NCBI RefSeq assembly: GCF_000971965.1
Contig: NZ_KQ040795.1
Location: forward strand, 62,001 to 126,000
DNA from: Paenibacillus wulumuqiensis
Lineage (GTDB): Bacteria > Bacillota > Bacilli > Paenibacillales > Paenibacillaceae
Length of the DNA stretch: 64,000 nucleotides
Direction of reading: 5' to 3'
Positions 24,893-32,919 of this stretch are shown here, piece after piece (the first letter of the stretch is position 1; each line of letters opens with the position of its first letter). A program made the position numbers and the translations under genes. The notes under the pieces are model-generated. The model searched no databases. It was not told the origin of the DNA and worked only from the letters and a program-made list of their open reading frames with translations.

Positions 24893-25528
24893 ATGAATAC
24901 ACATGCTCCTCCCAACTCTTCGCAGCCCGGCGACACTCCCGCTTACAGGCAGGCCACCTACAGTGAGCTGAGCTGGGCGATGATCCGTACCGGCGTGCTC
25001 GGCTACGGCGGCGGACCTTCGGTGATGCCGCTGTTCCGGTATGAGGCGGTTACCCGCTACCGCTGGATCAGCGATGATGAATTTGGCGAGATTCTGGCGC
25101 TCGGCAATGCACTACCCGGTCCGATTGCCACCAAGATGGCCGCCTATCTGGGCTACCGCGGCAAAGGTATTCCCGGCGCCATCCTGGCGGTTATCGCGCA
25201 TATTCTGCCTTCCTCCATCGCCATGATCCTGCTGCTGTCGGCAGTGGCCTATCTGAGTAATTCCAAGATCATTCAGGGCATGATCGCTGCGGTTGTACCA
25301 GTAATTGCCGTGATGCTTGGCGTAATGGCATATGAATTCGGGGAAAAGGCCGTCAAAGGACTGGGCAAGACGCTCGGCATTATCCTGTTCGTGATCGTGT
25401 TTATTTTGCTGCAGGTGCTGAATGTTCATGCGGCGATCGTTATTGCCTTATTTCTGCTATACGGCGCTTTTCATTTCAGACTGGTGCAGCGTCTGCGTGA
25501 ACGGCGCATGAACGGAGGTGAGCGCTGA
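24893..25528 (+). CDS. Chromate transporter, N-terminal-type half
   Basis: A 211-residue short-chain CHR protein with about five to six helices. The CHR signature GVLGYGGGPSVMPLF opens the domain and LGNALPGPIATKMAAYLGYRG follows. Short-chain CHR proteins work as pairs of oppositely oriented halves, and a second one overlaps this gene by one base downstream. Together they may efflux chromate or exchange sulphate. A hydrophilic N-terminal extension of about 20 residues is present, and a basic tail (RLRERRMNGGER) ends the protein. Confidence 0.88.
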   Translation: MNTHAPPNSSQPGDTPAYRQATYSELSWAMIRTGVLGYGGGPSVMPLFRYEAVTRYRWISDDEFGEILALGNALPGPIATKMAAYLGYRGKGIPGAILAVIAHILPSSIAMILLLSAVAYLSNSKIIQGMIAAVVPVIAVMLGVMAYEFGEKAVKGLGKTLGIILFVIVFILLQVLNVHAAIVIALFLLYGAFHFRLVQRLRERRMNGGER

Positions 25529-26094
25529 TGGCTCATTCCCTGATGAGCGACTGGCTGGAATGGCTGCGGCTGCTGTGGGGATTTTTCCTGGCTAATGTGC
25601 TCGGATATGGCGGCGGGCCGGCTTCCATTCCGCTCATGTACAACGAGATTGTGACGCATTACCACTGGCTGGATGATACGGCATTCTCCAATGTACTGGC
25701 GCTCGGCAATACGCTGCCAGGACCTATCGCTACCAAGATTGCCGCATTTGTCGGCTTTGACGTCTCCGGGATTCCCGGGCTGCTGATCGCCCTGCTGGCG
25801 ACGATTGTGCCTTCTGCGGCAGCGATGATTATTCTGCTGCGGCTGCTGCAGAAGCACCGTTCTTCACCGGTGGTCAAAGGACTCACCCTGCTTGTGCAGC
25901 CGGTGATCGCTGTTATGATGCTCGTACTGACCTGGCAGCTGGGGGATGAATCGTATGGCTCGATTGGATTGTGGCAGACACTCGGGATCGCGATCGTCGC
26001 TTTCTGGGCGATGCAGATCCGTAAAATTCATCCGGCCTTTGTTATTCTGGCGGCTTTTGCCTACGGGGCCATTGTCCTGCCTTATTACATTTGA
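25528..26094 (+). CDS. Chromate transporter, second half
   Basis: A 188-residue CHR-domain membrane protein, the partner of the preceding gene. It has the same signatures (VLGYGGGPASIPLMYNE and LGNTLPGPIATKIAAFVGF) and about six helices. The start codon overlaps the previous stop by one base (TGATG) and is preceded by GGAGGTGAGCGC, so both halves are made together. The two proteins are clear paralogues. A bidirectional terminator follows. Chromate as the true substrate is a family-level assumption. Confidence 0.88.
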   Translation: MAHSLMSDWLEWLRLLWGFFLANVLGYGGGPASIPLMYNEIVTHYHWLDDTAFSNVLALGNTLPGPIATKIAAFVGFDVSGIPGLLIALLATIVPSAAAMIILLRLLQKHRSSPVVKGLTLLVQPVIAVMMLVLTWQLGDESYGSIGLWQTLGIAIVAFWAMQIRKIHPAFVILAAFAYGAIVLPYYI

Positions 26095-26151
26095 TTCTTC
26101 TTTACTGTTCAGCCTGCTGCCGTGTTCTGTCAGACGCCTAACCACAGCATG

Positions 26152-26195
26152 ACAAAGAGCCTCCCAGATGACGCCTGGCAGGCTCTTTTCTTTGT
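26152..26195. terminator. Bidirectional terminator
   Basis: AAAGAGCCT-CCAG and CTGG-AGGCTCTTT pair with small bulges and T-rich flanks, between the convergent chromate and second Lrp genes. Confidence 0.75.
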
Positions 26196-26241
26196 TATGG
26201 TAAAAGCAGTAAAGTTGAAGCGGTATGCTCCAGATGCCGGG

Positions 26242-26694
26242 TTAACCCAGCCGCTGATCTTCCAGCAGGGAAGGCTTGAGCGCCTTGTGCTCGATCGGAG
26301 AAGACAATACGATCAGCGTCGTGTAATCCCCCTGGTTACTGATCCGATCCTCGAATTCTTCCAACTCGCGGATGGAAGAAGTGACCACCTTGAGCAGATA
26401 GTTATACGCTCCGCTGGTCCGATGACACTCCACAATCTCTATCGCTTCCCGGCAGAAGTCCAGAAAGTTCAGAGCGTCGCTGGCCCGAAACAAATAGTAG
26501 GCGGTTGACTGATGCCCGATCTTCTCCGGTGACAGGATCGCACGGTAGCCCTGTATAATACCGCTCTCTTCCAGCCGGCGTACCCTCTCGGTCACAGCAG
26601 GCTGCGACAGACCAACTTCCTTGCCCAGATCCGTCATCGAGATACGTGCCTGCTGCTGCAAATGCAGCAGAATATTTTGATCTACCTGATCCAT
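26242..26694 (-). CDS. Second Lrp/AsnC-family regulator
   Basis: A 150-residue regulator with an HTH near the start (DQVDQNILLHLQQQARISMTDLG, LSQPAVTERVRRLEESG) and a RAM-type effector domain (YNYLLKVVTSSIRELEEFED). The start ATG 26694 follows GGAGG by about eight bases. It is convergent with the chromate transporter genes and is not closely related in sequence to the Lrp protein on their other side. Its targets are unknown. Confidence 0.87.
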   Translation of the reverse strand: MDQVDQNILLHLQQQARISMTDLGKEVGLSQPAVTERVRRLEESGIIQGYRAILSPEKIGHQSTAYYLFRASDALNFLDFCREAIEIVECHRTSGAYNYLLKVVTSSIRELEEFEDRISNQGDYTTLIVLSSPIEHKALKPSLLEDQRLG

Positions 26695-26874
26695 TCCTTT
26701 TTCCCTCCGTCTCCATGCCGGCTGATATGCGGCAGAGTATAGCGGTATATCCCAAATCCCGACATAGAGTGTAATCGTTTACTGCCATAAATGATTGATA
26801 TTTTCCCGGTTGTTATATGTATTAGTGCGATAGTATCACAGAAGCGGTATGGAGTAAATCCACCTGACCGCAAA

Positions 26875-26925
26875 TAAAAAGCCCCCATCCACGGTAGAGA
26901 AAGCCCGCAAGCTTCCCCGCCCGCC
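26875..26925 (-). terminator. Possible terminator of the six-gene operon
   Basis: On the minus strand TCCATGG and CCGTGGA can pair (one G-U) across a long structured loop, followed by TGGGGGCTTTTTATTTG. The stem is imperfect, so this call is weak. Confidence 0.4.
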
Positions 26926-26950
26926 ATGGAGACCAAGCTGTATCCGGTGT

Positions 26951-28090
26951 TTATTTGCCGCTGGCGGCAGCCGTTTCCTGCAGAATCGACTTCATCAGCG
27001 GGACATAGATATGCCAGTAAAACGCATCTTCACTGTTAGGCCGGTCAAAGGTCAGCCAGCGCTTGAATGTCTCCCAGCCCTGATATTTGCGCCAGAAAGC
27101 GTAATGATTGTAATCTGCATAATCCCCTGCAAAATAGTAGGACACATACGTCTCATGCTGCTGCCGGATGACTGCCGGGAATTCATAGCTGATGCCGGCG
27201 GCCTGCAGCTTGTGCTTGCCGTCTTCGGTCAGTCCCAGATTATAATTGGCCAGCACCTCTGTACCTTCGGCCGGCTTCATCACATCAAACCAGTAATTGT
27301 AACGGACTGTACTGTCCAGACCGATCTGTGCCTCGCCCAGGGTGGTCGGCACCGTTTGGACGCCTTCTTCCCCAATCTGCTTGCCCTGCTCCAGCACGAC
27401 AACCCGTCCGTCTTCATGAACCAATACAACGCCCGGTCCTTTGTAAGGCCAGCGGTTCGGATCGCTGCCATCGCCGCTCAGAAACGGCGGCACTTCACCG
27501 CCTATTTCCAGGTCGCTAAAATAACGTCCGGTCCAGCCGGTCCATTCCGCGCCGATCAGCGGATAGAATTCCTGCCGTGCGCCTGATTGTGTAGGCGTCG
27601 CCAGACTGTTGAATTCCGCAATCAGCGTCTTGACCCCGCCGCTGGTCACGGCGCTTCGGATACGCTGCACATCCGAGACGGTCAGTCCACCATAGAGCAT
27701 TCCGGCTGACAGATCGCCGGTAGTCGAGCTGTCCTTTTCATATTGTGCACGCTCGATACCGTACGTATCCGCGACATAGATCATATCGGTACCGTTCAGA
27801 TCTCCCGGAAGGCCTGTCGTCTCGTACTGCCGGTCCGGCTTTGGGATAAATCCGTAATAATCACGGGTATAGTCATAAGGCTGATTGTCCTGCTTTACAT
27901 ACTTTTGCTGATTCAGCAGCCAGACCAGTCCCTTGTGTTCACGGTATGTCATATCCGGTACCGTTTTGTCGAGAATGGCTACCTGCAGCGGCGTCGCCGG
28001 CTTGGACTCCCACCATATCCATGGAGTCAGCAGCAGCAAGGCGACCAGCAGTGGAATCAGCCAGAATGTCCATATACGTTTACGTTTCAT
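26951..28090 (-). CDS. Exported protein of unknown function, polysaccharide operon
   Basis: A 379-residue protein with an N-terminal signal anchor (about 6-25) and a soluble extracytoplasmic domain rich in aromatic residues. Segments such as LQVAILDKTVPDMTYREHKGLVWLLN and NGTDMIYVADTYGIER suggest an alpha/beta fold of the kind seen in GATase-like or deacetylase-like proteins, but I cannot name the family. It is the last gene of a six-gene operon and overlaps the glycosyltransferase gene by four bases. A role in modifying, trimming or exporting the polymer made by that enzyme is inferred from position alone. Confidence 0.72.
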   Translation of the reverse strand: MKRKRIWTFWLIPLLVALLLLTPWIWWESKPATPLQVAILDKTVPDMTYREHKGLVWLLNQQKYVKQDNQPYDYTRDYYGFIPKPDRQYETTGLPGDLNGTDMIYVADTYGIERAQYEKDSSTTGDLSAGMLYGGLTVSDVQRIRSAVTSGGVKTLIAEFNSLATPTQSGARQEFYPLIGAEWTGWTGRYFSDLEIGGEVPPFLSGDGSDPNRWPYKGPGVVLVHEDGRVVVLEQGKQIGEEGVQTVPTTLGEAQIGLDSTVRYNYWFDVMKPAEGTEVLANYNLGLTEDGKHKLQAAGISYEFPAVIRQQHETYVSYYFAGDYADYNHYAFWRKYQGWETFKRWLTFDRPNSEDAFYWHIYVPLMKSILQETAAASGK

Positions 28091-29568
28091 GTCTGCCCTC
28101 CGCCTGTCGGGTTATCCGGTTTTTTGGAATTCATGACGCCGCCGCGAGCCATATCTCCCCAGCCCTGATTTTTGCGCCGTACAATCTGGATCAGTCCTTC
28201 GAACCGCCAGAATGTCATAAGCGGGCGGTACCAGAACGTCTCGGACAGCGCGAACAGGAACAACCGCGTCAGATCCGCTACCCGGTTATACCGCTTGAAG
28301 CACCATTCTTCGAACAGCACGGCACCCATCGACAGCAGAGAACCGTACAACAGCATCAGCAGTGCCAGTACGAGCGTGATTCGCACATCCACCGTATCGA
28401 GGAAAATGCCCACAATTACCGTAAGCACCCCGGCCAGCTCCACGACCGGCCCGAGCAGTTCCACGAACAGAAAGTACGGCATTGAGATCATGCCGATCTT
28501 GCCGTATTTGGGATTGAACAGCATCACTCTGTGCCGCCAGAGACTCTCGAACAATCCGCGGTGCCAGCGAGTCCGCTGACGGCGCAGGATTTTGGCATTC
28601 TCCGGGGCTTCCGTCCAGCAGACCGGATCGGGTACATAGACGATCTGCGCCTTGCTTTTCTTTTCCTGAATGCGTCGGTGCAGCCGGACGATCAGTTCCA
28701 TATCCTCGCCGACCGTATCCACTTCATAGCCGCCTACCTCGATCACCCAGCTCTTTTTGAAAATGCCAAAAGCGCCGGAGACGATCAGCAGCAGATTATG
28801 ACGGCTGAGTCCGATCCGTCCCATCAGAAAGGCACGCAAATACTCGATCACCTGCATCACAACCAGCGGCTTGCCGGACAGACGCACACTCTCACGGCTC
28901 AGATACCCGCTGTCCACATAACTGCCATTGGCGATGCCCACACTGCCGCCGGTGGCGACAATCTCTTCATTGGGACCGGCATCCATGATCGGCTTCATCA
29001 CTTTGATAAAGGCGTTCTGATCCAATACCGTATCCCCGTCCAGGGAGGCAAAGTACGGATACTGGCAGACGTTGATGCCTACGTTCAGCGCATCCGCCTT
29101 GCCACCGTTTTCCTTGTCGACCAGCACCAGATTATTATGCTGAAGCGAGCGATAGATACCACGGATCGGCTTGGTCGGCTTGCCCAGCCCGGACCAGCGC
29201 ACCCGGCTCTTGACCTCCACCATATCGAATTCATCGAGCAGATACTGCACCGTCCGGTCCTTGGAGCCGTCATTGACGACGACAATCTCGAACTGCTTGT
29301 AATTGATGCCGAGCAGTGAGCGTACGCTCCAGACAATATTCAATTCTTCATTATAGGCAGGCACGATGATCGAGAGCGGAGGGGCAAGCTCTTCCTCCAG
29401 CACCTGATCATACTGACTCTCGTTCAGATCCTTTTCCCGGTTCAGCTTCCGGGCGGCGACAAAGAACAGTACAATATACGCGATGCTGACCCCGACGACA
29501 TAGATCATGATGATAATACTGAGAATCTCGAAAATGGTACCTGCGATATCAAGCAAGATTCCGCTCAT
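28087..29568 (-). CDS. Processive-type family 2 glycosyltransferase
   Basis: A 493-residue membrane glycosyltransferase. One N-terminal helix (about 10-35) precedes a GT-A domain with SIIVPAYNEE, VVNDGSKD, SLDGDTVLD (metal-binding D-x-D), GEDMELIVRLHR and the QRTRWHRG motif typical of processive synthases such as IcaA/PgaC, BcsA or hyaluronan synthase. Three or four C-terminal helices follow. It should polymerise a sugar nucleotide into an extracellular polysaccharide. I chose ATG 29568 after AAAGGAAA; this gives a 20-base overlap with the HEAT gene. The longer frame to 29757 overlaps that gene without a start site. Confidence 0.87.
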   Translation of the reverse strand: MSGILLDIAGTIFEILSIIIMIYVVGVSIAYIVLFFVAARKLNREKDLNESQYDQVLEEELAPPLSIIVPAYNEELNIVWSVRSLLGINYKQFEIVVVNDGSKDRTVQYLLDEFDMVEVKSRVRWSGLGKPTKPIRGIYRSLQHNNLVLVDKENGGKADALNVGINVCQYPYFASLDGDTVLDQNAFIKVMKPIMDAGPNEEIVATGGSVGIANGSYVDSGYLSRESVRLSGKPLVVMQVIEYLRAFLMGRIGLSRHNLLLIVSGAFGIFKKSWVIEVGGYEVDTVGEDMELIVRLHRRIQEKKSKAQIVYVPDPVCWTEAPENAKILRRQRTRWHRGLFESLWRHRVMLFNPKYGKIGMISMPYFLFVELLGPVVELAGVLTVIVGIFLDTVDVRITLVLALLMLLYGSLLSMGAVLFEEWCFKRYNRVADLTRLFLFALSETFWYRPLMTFWRFEGLIQIVRRKNQGWGDMARGGVMNSKKPDNPTGGGQT

Positions 29569-30664
29569 ATTGTTTCCTTTCCAGCGTCTCCTCCGCCATC
29601 TCGCGCGCATAGCGGTCCGCATGTTCACCGGCAGCCACCTTTTCCAGCAGCTCCAGCCCATTTTTGTAAGCAGCGATCGATTCCGCTGCCTGCTGACGGA
29701 CACGGTACGCCGAATCCCCCAGCATTTCTTCCAGATAGGGAACAAATATATCCTCACGGATATTGCCCATTACTCTTGCCCGCATCAGCCGCTCTGGCCA
29801 GGAAACCTGCTCCACGGCCTGATCATGCTCATGTTCCATCCGCTCCACCAGCTGCCTGGTCGCTTCCGGTGTCAGATAGCCAAAGTTGGAAATGGCTTTG
29901 AGCGCGCGGATGCGCAGCTCACTGTCCTCTCCGGATAACTGGCGCTCCAGCAGATCCAGCACTTCGGCAGAGCGGATATTGCGGATGCGCAGTGAATCGA
30001 TAAAGCTGCAGCGTACGCGGAACGGATACTGTTCAAAACCGGCGATCAGCTCACTCTGCAGCTCATCATTCAGCGGCAGCAGAATCTGCAGCAGCTGGCT
30101 GTCGGACAGATCATGATCATTTCCCAACAAATATTCGGGAATCCGGTGACTGTTCAGCTTGGACAGAATCCGCAGAATCTGAAAGTATTCCTCTTCCGAG
30201 CAGTGCGGATCTGCCATCCAGTCGAGCAGTTCCTTTTCCATGGATGTCATCTGGAACTGTTCAATCCAGAGCAGCGTGTTCATCCGTGTACTCCACTGAC
30301 GGCTATGCAGCGATTCTTCATACTGGCTGGAGAAATACCTTTCCGCAAAATCATAAATCCGGGTGCGTTCCTCCGGGGTGCGGCTGATCGACAGACGATG
30401 CAGCAGCGCCTCCTGAATCGCTTCCATCCGAAAAGGTTCATTGGTCGACAGCCGACGCGATGTCTCACCGGTGGACAAATATTCTTCCAGCACCGAATCG
30501 GACATTTCCAGTTCCTTGCGCATTTTGTAGACGGCAGCCTTTCTGCGGTTAAGACTTGCCTTGCGGATTGCCAGATAGACATACAGGGCGATCAGGGCTG
30601 CCAGCATAACGGCGCACAGCCATAATATGATGGTCAGTGCGGAATCAGGGTCTATCGTATTCAT
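29549..30664 (-). CDS. Membrane-anchored HEAT-repeat protein
   Basis: A 371-residue protein with one transmembrane segment (about 9-33) and a cytoplasmic helical solenoid. HEAT-like repeats are visible toward the end (DSELRIRALKAISNFGYL, EMLGDSAYRVRQQAAESIAAY). Such domains usually serve as protein-protein scaffolds. The start ATG overlaps the stop of the signalling gene upstream by four bases, and the 3' end overlaps the glycosyltransferase gene by 20. It is plausibly the link between the signalling proteins and the membrane synthase. I do not recognise a named family. Confidence 0.8.
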   Translation of the reverse strand: MNTIDPDSALTIILWLCAVMLAALIALYVYLAIRKASLNRRKAAVYKMRKELEMSDSVLEEYLSTGETSRRLSTNEPFRMEAIQEALLHRLSISRTPEERTRIYDFAERYFSSQYEESLHSRQWSTRMNTLLWIEQFQMTSMEKELLDWMADPHCSEEEYFQILRILSKLNSHRIPEYLLGNDHDLSDSQLLQILLPLNDELQSELIAGFEQYPFRVRCSFIDSLRIRNIRSAEVLDLLERQLSGEDSELRIRALKAISNFGYLTPEATRQLVERMEHEHDQAVEQVSWPERLMRARVMGNIREDIFVPYLEEMLGDSAYRVRQQAAESIAAYKNGLELLEKVAAGEHADRYAREMAEETLERKQYERNLA

Positions 30665-32799
30665 AGGCCCATCCTCCCCAGCAGACGCCGGATACGGGCT
30701 TCCAGTTCCACGATGCTGAACGGCTTGGTCAAATAATCATCCGTACCTGCCCGGATTGCTTCTGCCACCTCGCGGTCGTCACCCACACTGGTCAGCATCA
30801 GTACCATATAATTGGCCCGCTTCTCCATACCACGAATCCGGCGCAGCACTTCCATTCCGTTCATGCGCGGCATCATCCGGTCGAGGATAATCACATACTG
30901 CGCATCTTCGCCATGCCACGGATCACTGAAAAAGTCCTCTCCATCGCTGAATGTTCTCACTTCCAGCGTATGTTCAATATCCAGTCCACCCAACCGCTTG
31001 CTGAGCATACCGCGGATCAGATCATCATCATCGATAATGGCGAGCCGCCACGGCTTAACCCCGGCAGGCGGCACTGGAGCCTGATCCACCTCGGCAGCCT
31101 GCTGGCTGACCAGTGCCCGCTCCTCATGCCCGACCCATTCCAGTGTACCTCGCGTGCCCTCCCCAGCGGCTGGCTCACGCTCACGGATTGTATCAGCCTG
31201 AAGCGGCGACAACGGTGATAATTCCACTACCTGCATCTGGACAGAATCGGCGGCAATGCCAGGTATGAGCACTTCTTCGGCAATCCTGCCAGCGGAAGCA
31301 GAGGATTCATGAGCCGGAGATACCGCCGGTTCAGACTGTCCGGTAGCGGATGCCATTGTCTGCTCTTCCCGATCCACCGGAAAAAGAGGCTCCTTGCTGG
31401 CATATTTCTTCAGACGTGAAGATACGGAAGAGAGCAGGACTTCCATCTGATCGGCTGCATCTGTATTTTCCCGGGCTTCCAAAGCAGGACGGGACTCTGC
31501 CCGGATATCCTCCTTACGGGACCCTATAGGAGCAGATGGCAGTTCCCGCTCTATCTGCCCGAATGCGCCGGTTGAGCGGGATTCCGTCATCCGTCGCCGC
31601 TCCGGTACAATCATCACTCCGTCATGCAGACGCTTGGCTTCGGCCACGATGCGCAGAATCTGGTCATAACAGGACTGCGCGGTCATGCCCGGCTTCAGCT
31701 CGAGTACACCTGCGGAAAAGGTAACCCGGTAGCTATCCGGTCCTACACGGTGTTCTTCCGCTTCCAGCCGATCCAGAAGCTGATTGGCAAAAGAAACAGC
31801 TTCCTTCTCCCCAATTCCCGGCTGGAGCAGGTAAAACCGGTCATACCGGTCACGTGCCCAGATATCCTGCGGTCCGAGCGAACTGCGTACCAGATCGGAG
31901 AAGTAGCGAAGCAGACGATCCCCTTCGGCATAACCGAACCGCTCATTAATATGACGGAAGCTGTCGAGATCGAACAGTGTCAGTACAGCCGGCTCATGAC
32001 TGTCCGTTAACCGCTGCAAATGACGAACCAACTCCTGGGCAAAATAACTGCTGTTATAGGCACCGGTCAGCTCATCCGACATCAGCAGGGTATTCAACTT
32101 CATCCGCCGCTGTACCTGATGACGGATGCGTACGATAAACTCTTCCATATCCAGCGGTTTGCCTATAAAATCGTCGGCGCCCGACGCATATGCACGGATG
32201 CGTGTCTCCCGGTCTGCGCTCGTACTCATCAAAATGACCGGAATCAGATACTGTTCGCTGCGTGCCTGAATCTCCTGCAGCAGCTCAAAGCCGTCCTTGT
32301 CCTGCAGCATCACATCGAGAATGACACAATCCGGCTTCATATTATAAAAAATCTCCATTGCCTTGGCTCCGTCCGAGGCAGCCAGCGTCATATAGCCGGC
32401 CTGCTCCAGCTGATCCTTGAGCATCTGCAGCAGACTCATATCATCGTCCACGACGAGCAGGGTACCCTGATAGGCAAGAACCGGCTGTGGCTCCGGCTCG
32501 CTGACCGCCGTATCCCCTTCTTCCGGTTCTTCTTCTGCCAGCAGGAACAGATAGACCATGGGCGCCAGCAGTTCACGTACCTGCTCTGCGGACCAGACCT
32601 GTTCGCTTTCCGGTTCCAGACGATCCATCAGTCCGGAAGCGGCTTGATACCAGTCATCCAATCCGATAGTGCCCGAAGTGCCTTTGGCCGAGTGAACGAG
32701 CCGGTACAGCTCAGGCTCCGGTGTCCATTGCCCGGATAGCGTCATTTTTTTGATTTTATCTTTTATCTGCTTTATAAAAAGCCGCTGATATTTATCCAT
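30661..32799 (-). CDS. HPt-REC-degenerate GGDEF-REC signalling protein
   Basis: About 712 residues. An N-terminal HPt-like helix bundle contains LVHSAKGTSGTIG (His36). A first receiver (LLVVDDDMSLL, Asp in CVILDVMLQDKDG) is followed by a GGDEF-fold domain (LFDLDSFRHINERFGYAEGD) in which the active-site loop is RYDRF rather than GGDEF, so cyclase activity is unlikely. A variable linker of about 150 residues leads to a second receiver (LAIIDDDDLIRGML, VIILDRMMPRMNG). It probably relays phosphate from the hybrid kinase and signals to the synthase. ATG 32799 follows GGGGAGGC; ATG 32868 has no such site. Confidence 0.87.
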   Translation of the reverse strand: MDKYQRLFIKQIKDKIKKMTLSGQWTPEPELYRLVHSAKGTSGTIGLDDWYQAASGLMDRLEPESEQVWSAEQVRELLAPMVYLFLLAEEEPEEGDTAVSEPEPQPVLAYQGTLLVVDDDMSLLQMLKDQLEQAGYMTLAASDGAKAMEIFYNMKPDCVILDVMLQDKDGFELLQEIQARSEQYLIPVILMSTSADRETRIRAYASGADDFIGKPLDMEEFIVRIRHQVQRRMKLNTLLMSDELTGAYNSSYFAQELVRHLQRLTDSHEPAVLTLFDLDSFRHINERFGYAEGDRLLRYFSDLVRSSLGPQDIWARDRYDRFYLLQPGIGEKEAVSFANQLLDRLEAEEHRVGPDSYRVTFSAGVLELKPGMTAQSCYDQILRIVAEAKRLHDGVMIVPERRRMTESRSTGAFGQIERELPSAPIGSRKEDIRAESRPALEARENTDAADQMEVLLSSVSSRLKKYASKEPLFPVDREEQTMASATGQSEPAVSPAHESSASAGRIAEEVLIPGIAADSVQMQVVELSPLSPLQADTIREREPAAGEGTRGTLEWVGHEERALVSQQAAEVDQAPVPPAGVKPWRLAIIDDDDLIRGMLSKRLGGLDIEHTLEVRTFSDGEDFFSDPWHGEDAQYVIILDRMMPRMNGMEVLRRIRGMEKRANYMVLMLTSVGDDREVAEAIRAGTDDYLTKPFSIVELEARIRRLLGRMGL

Positions 32800-32919
32800 A
32801 CTGCCTCCCCTGGCTGCTTCTGCATTCACGCCTTGCATATGCTGCGCTAACCAGCAGCCTGTTTTCATATCGAGAGCAAGTTTCTTTTTACTGTTTCATT
32901 ACCCATTTTAGAGGAAGTA

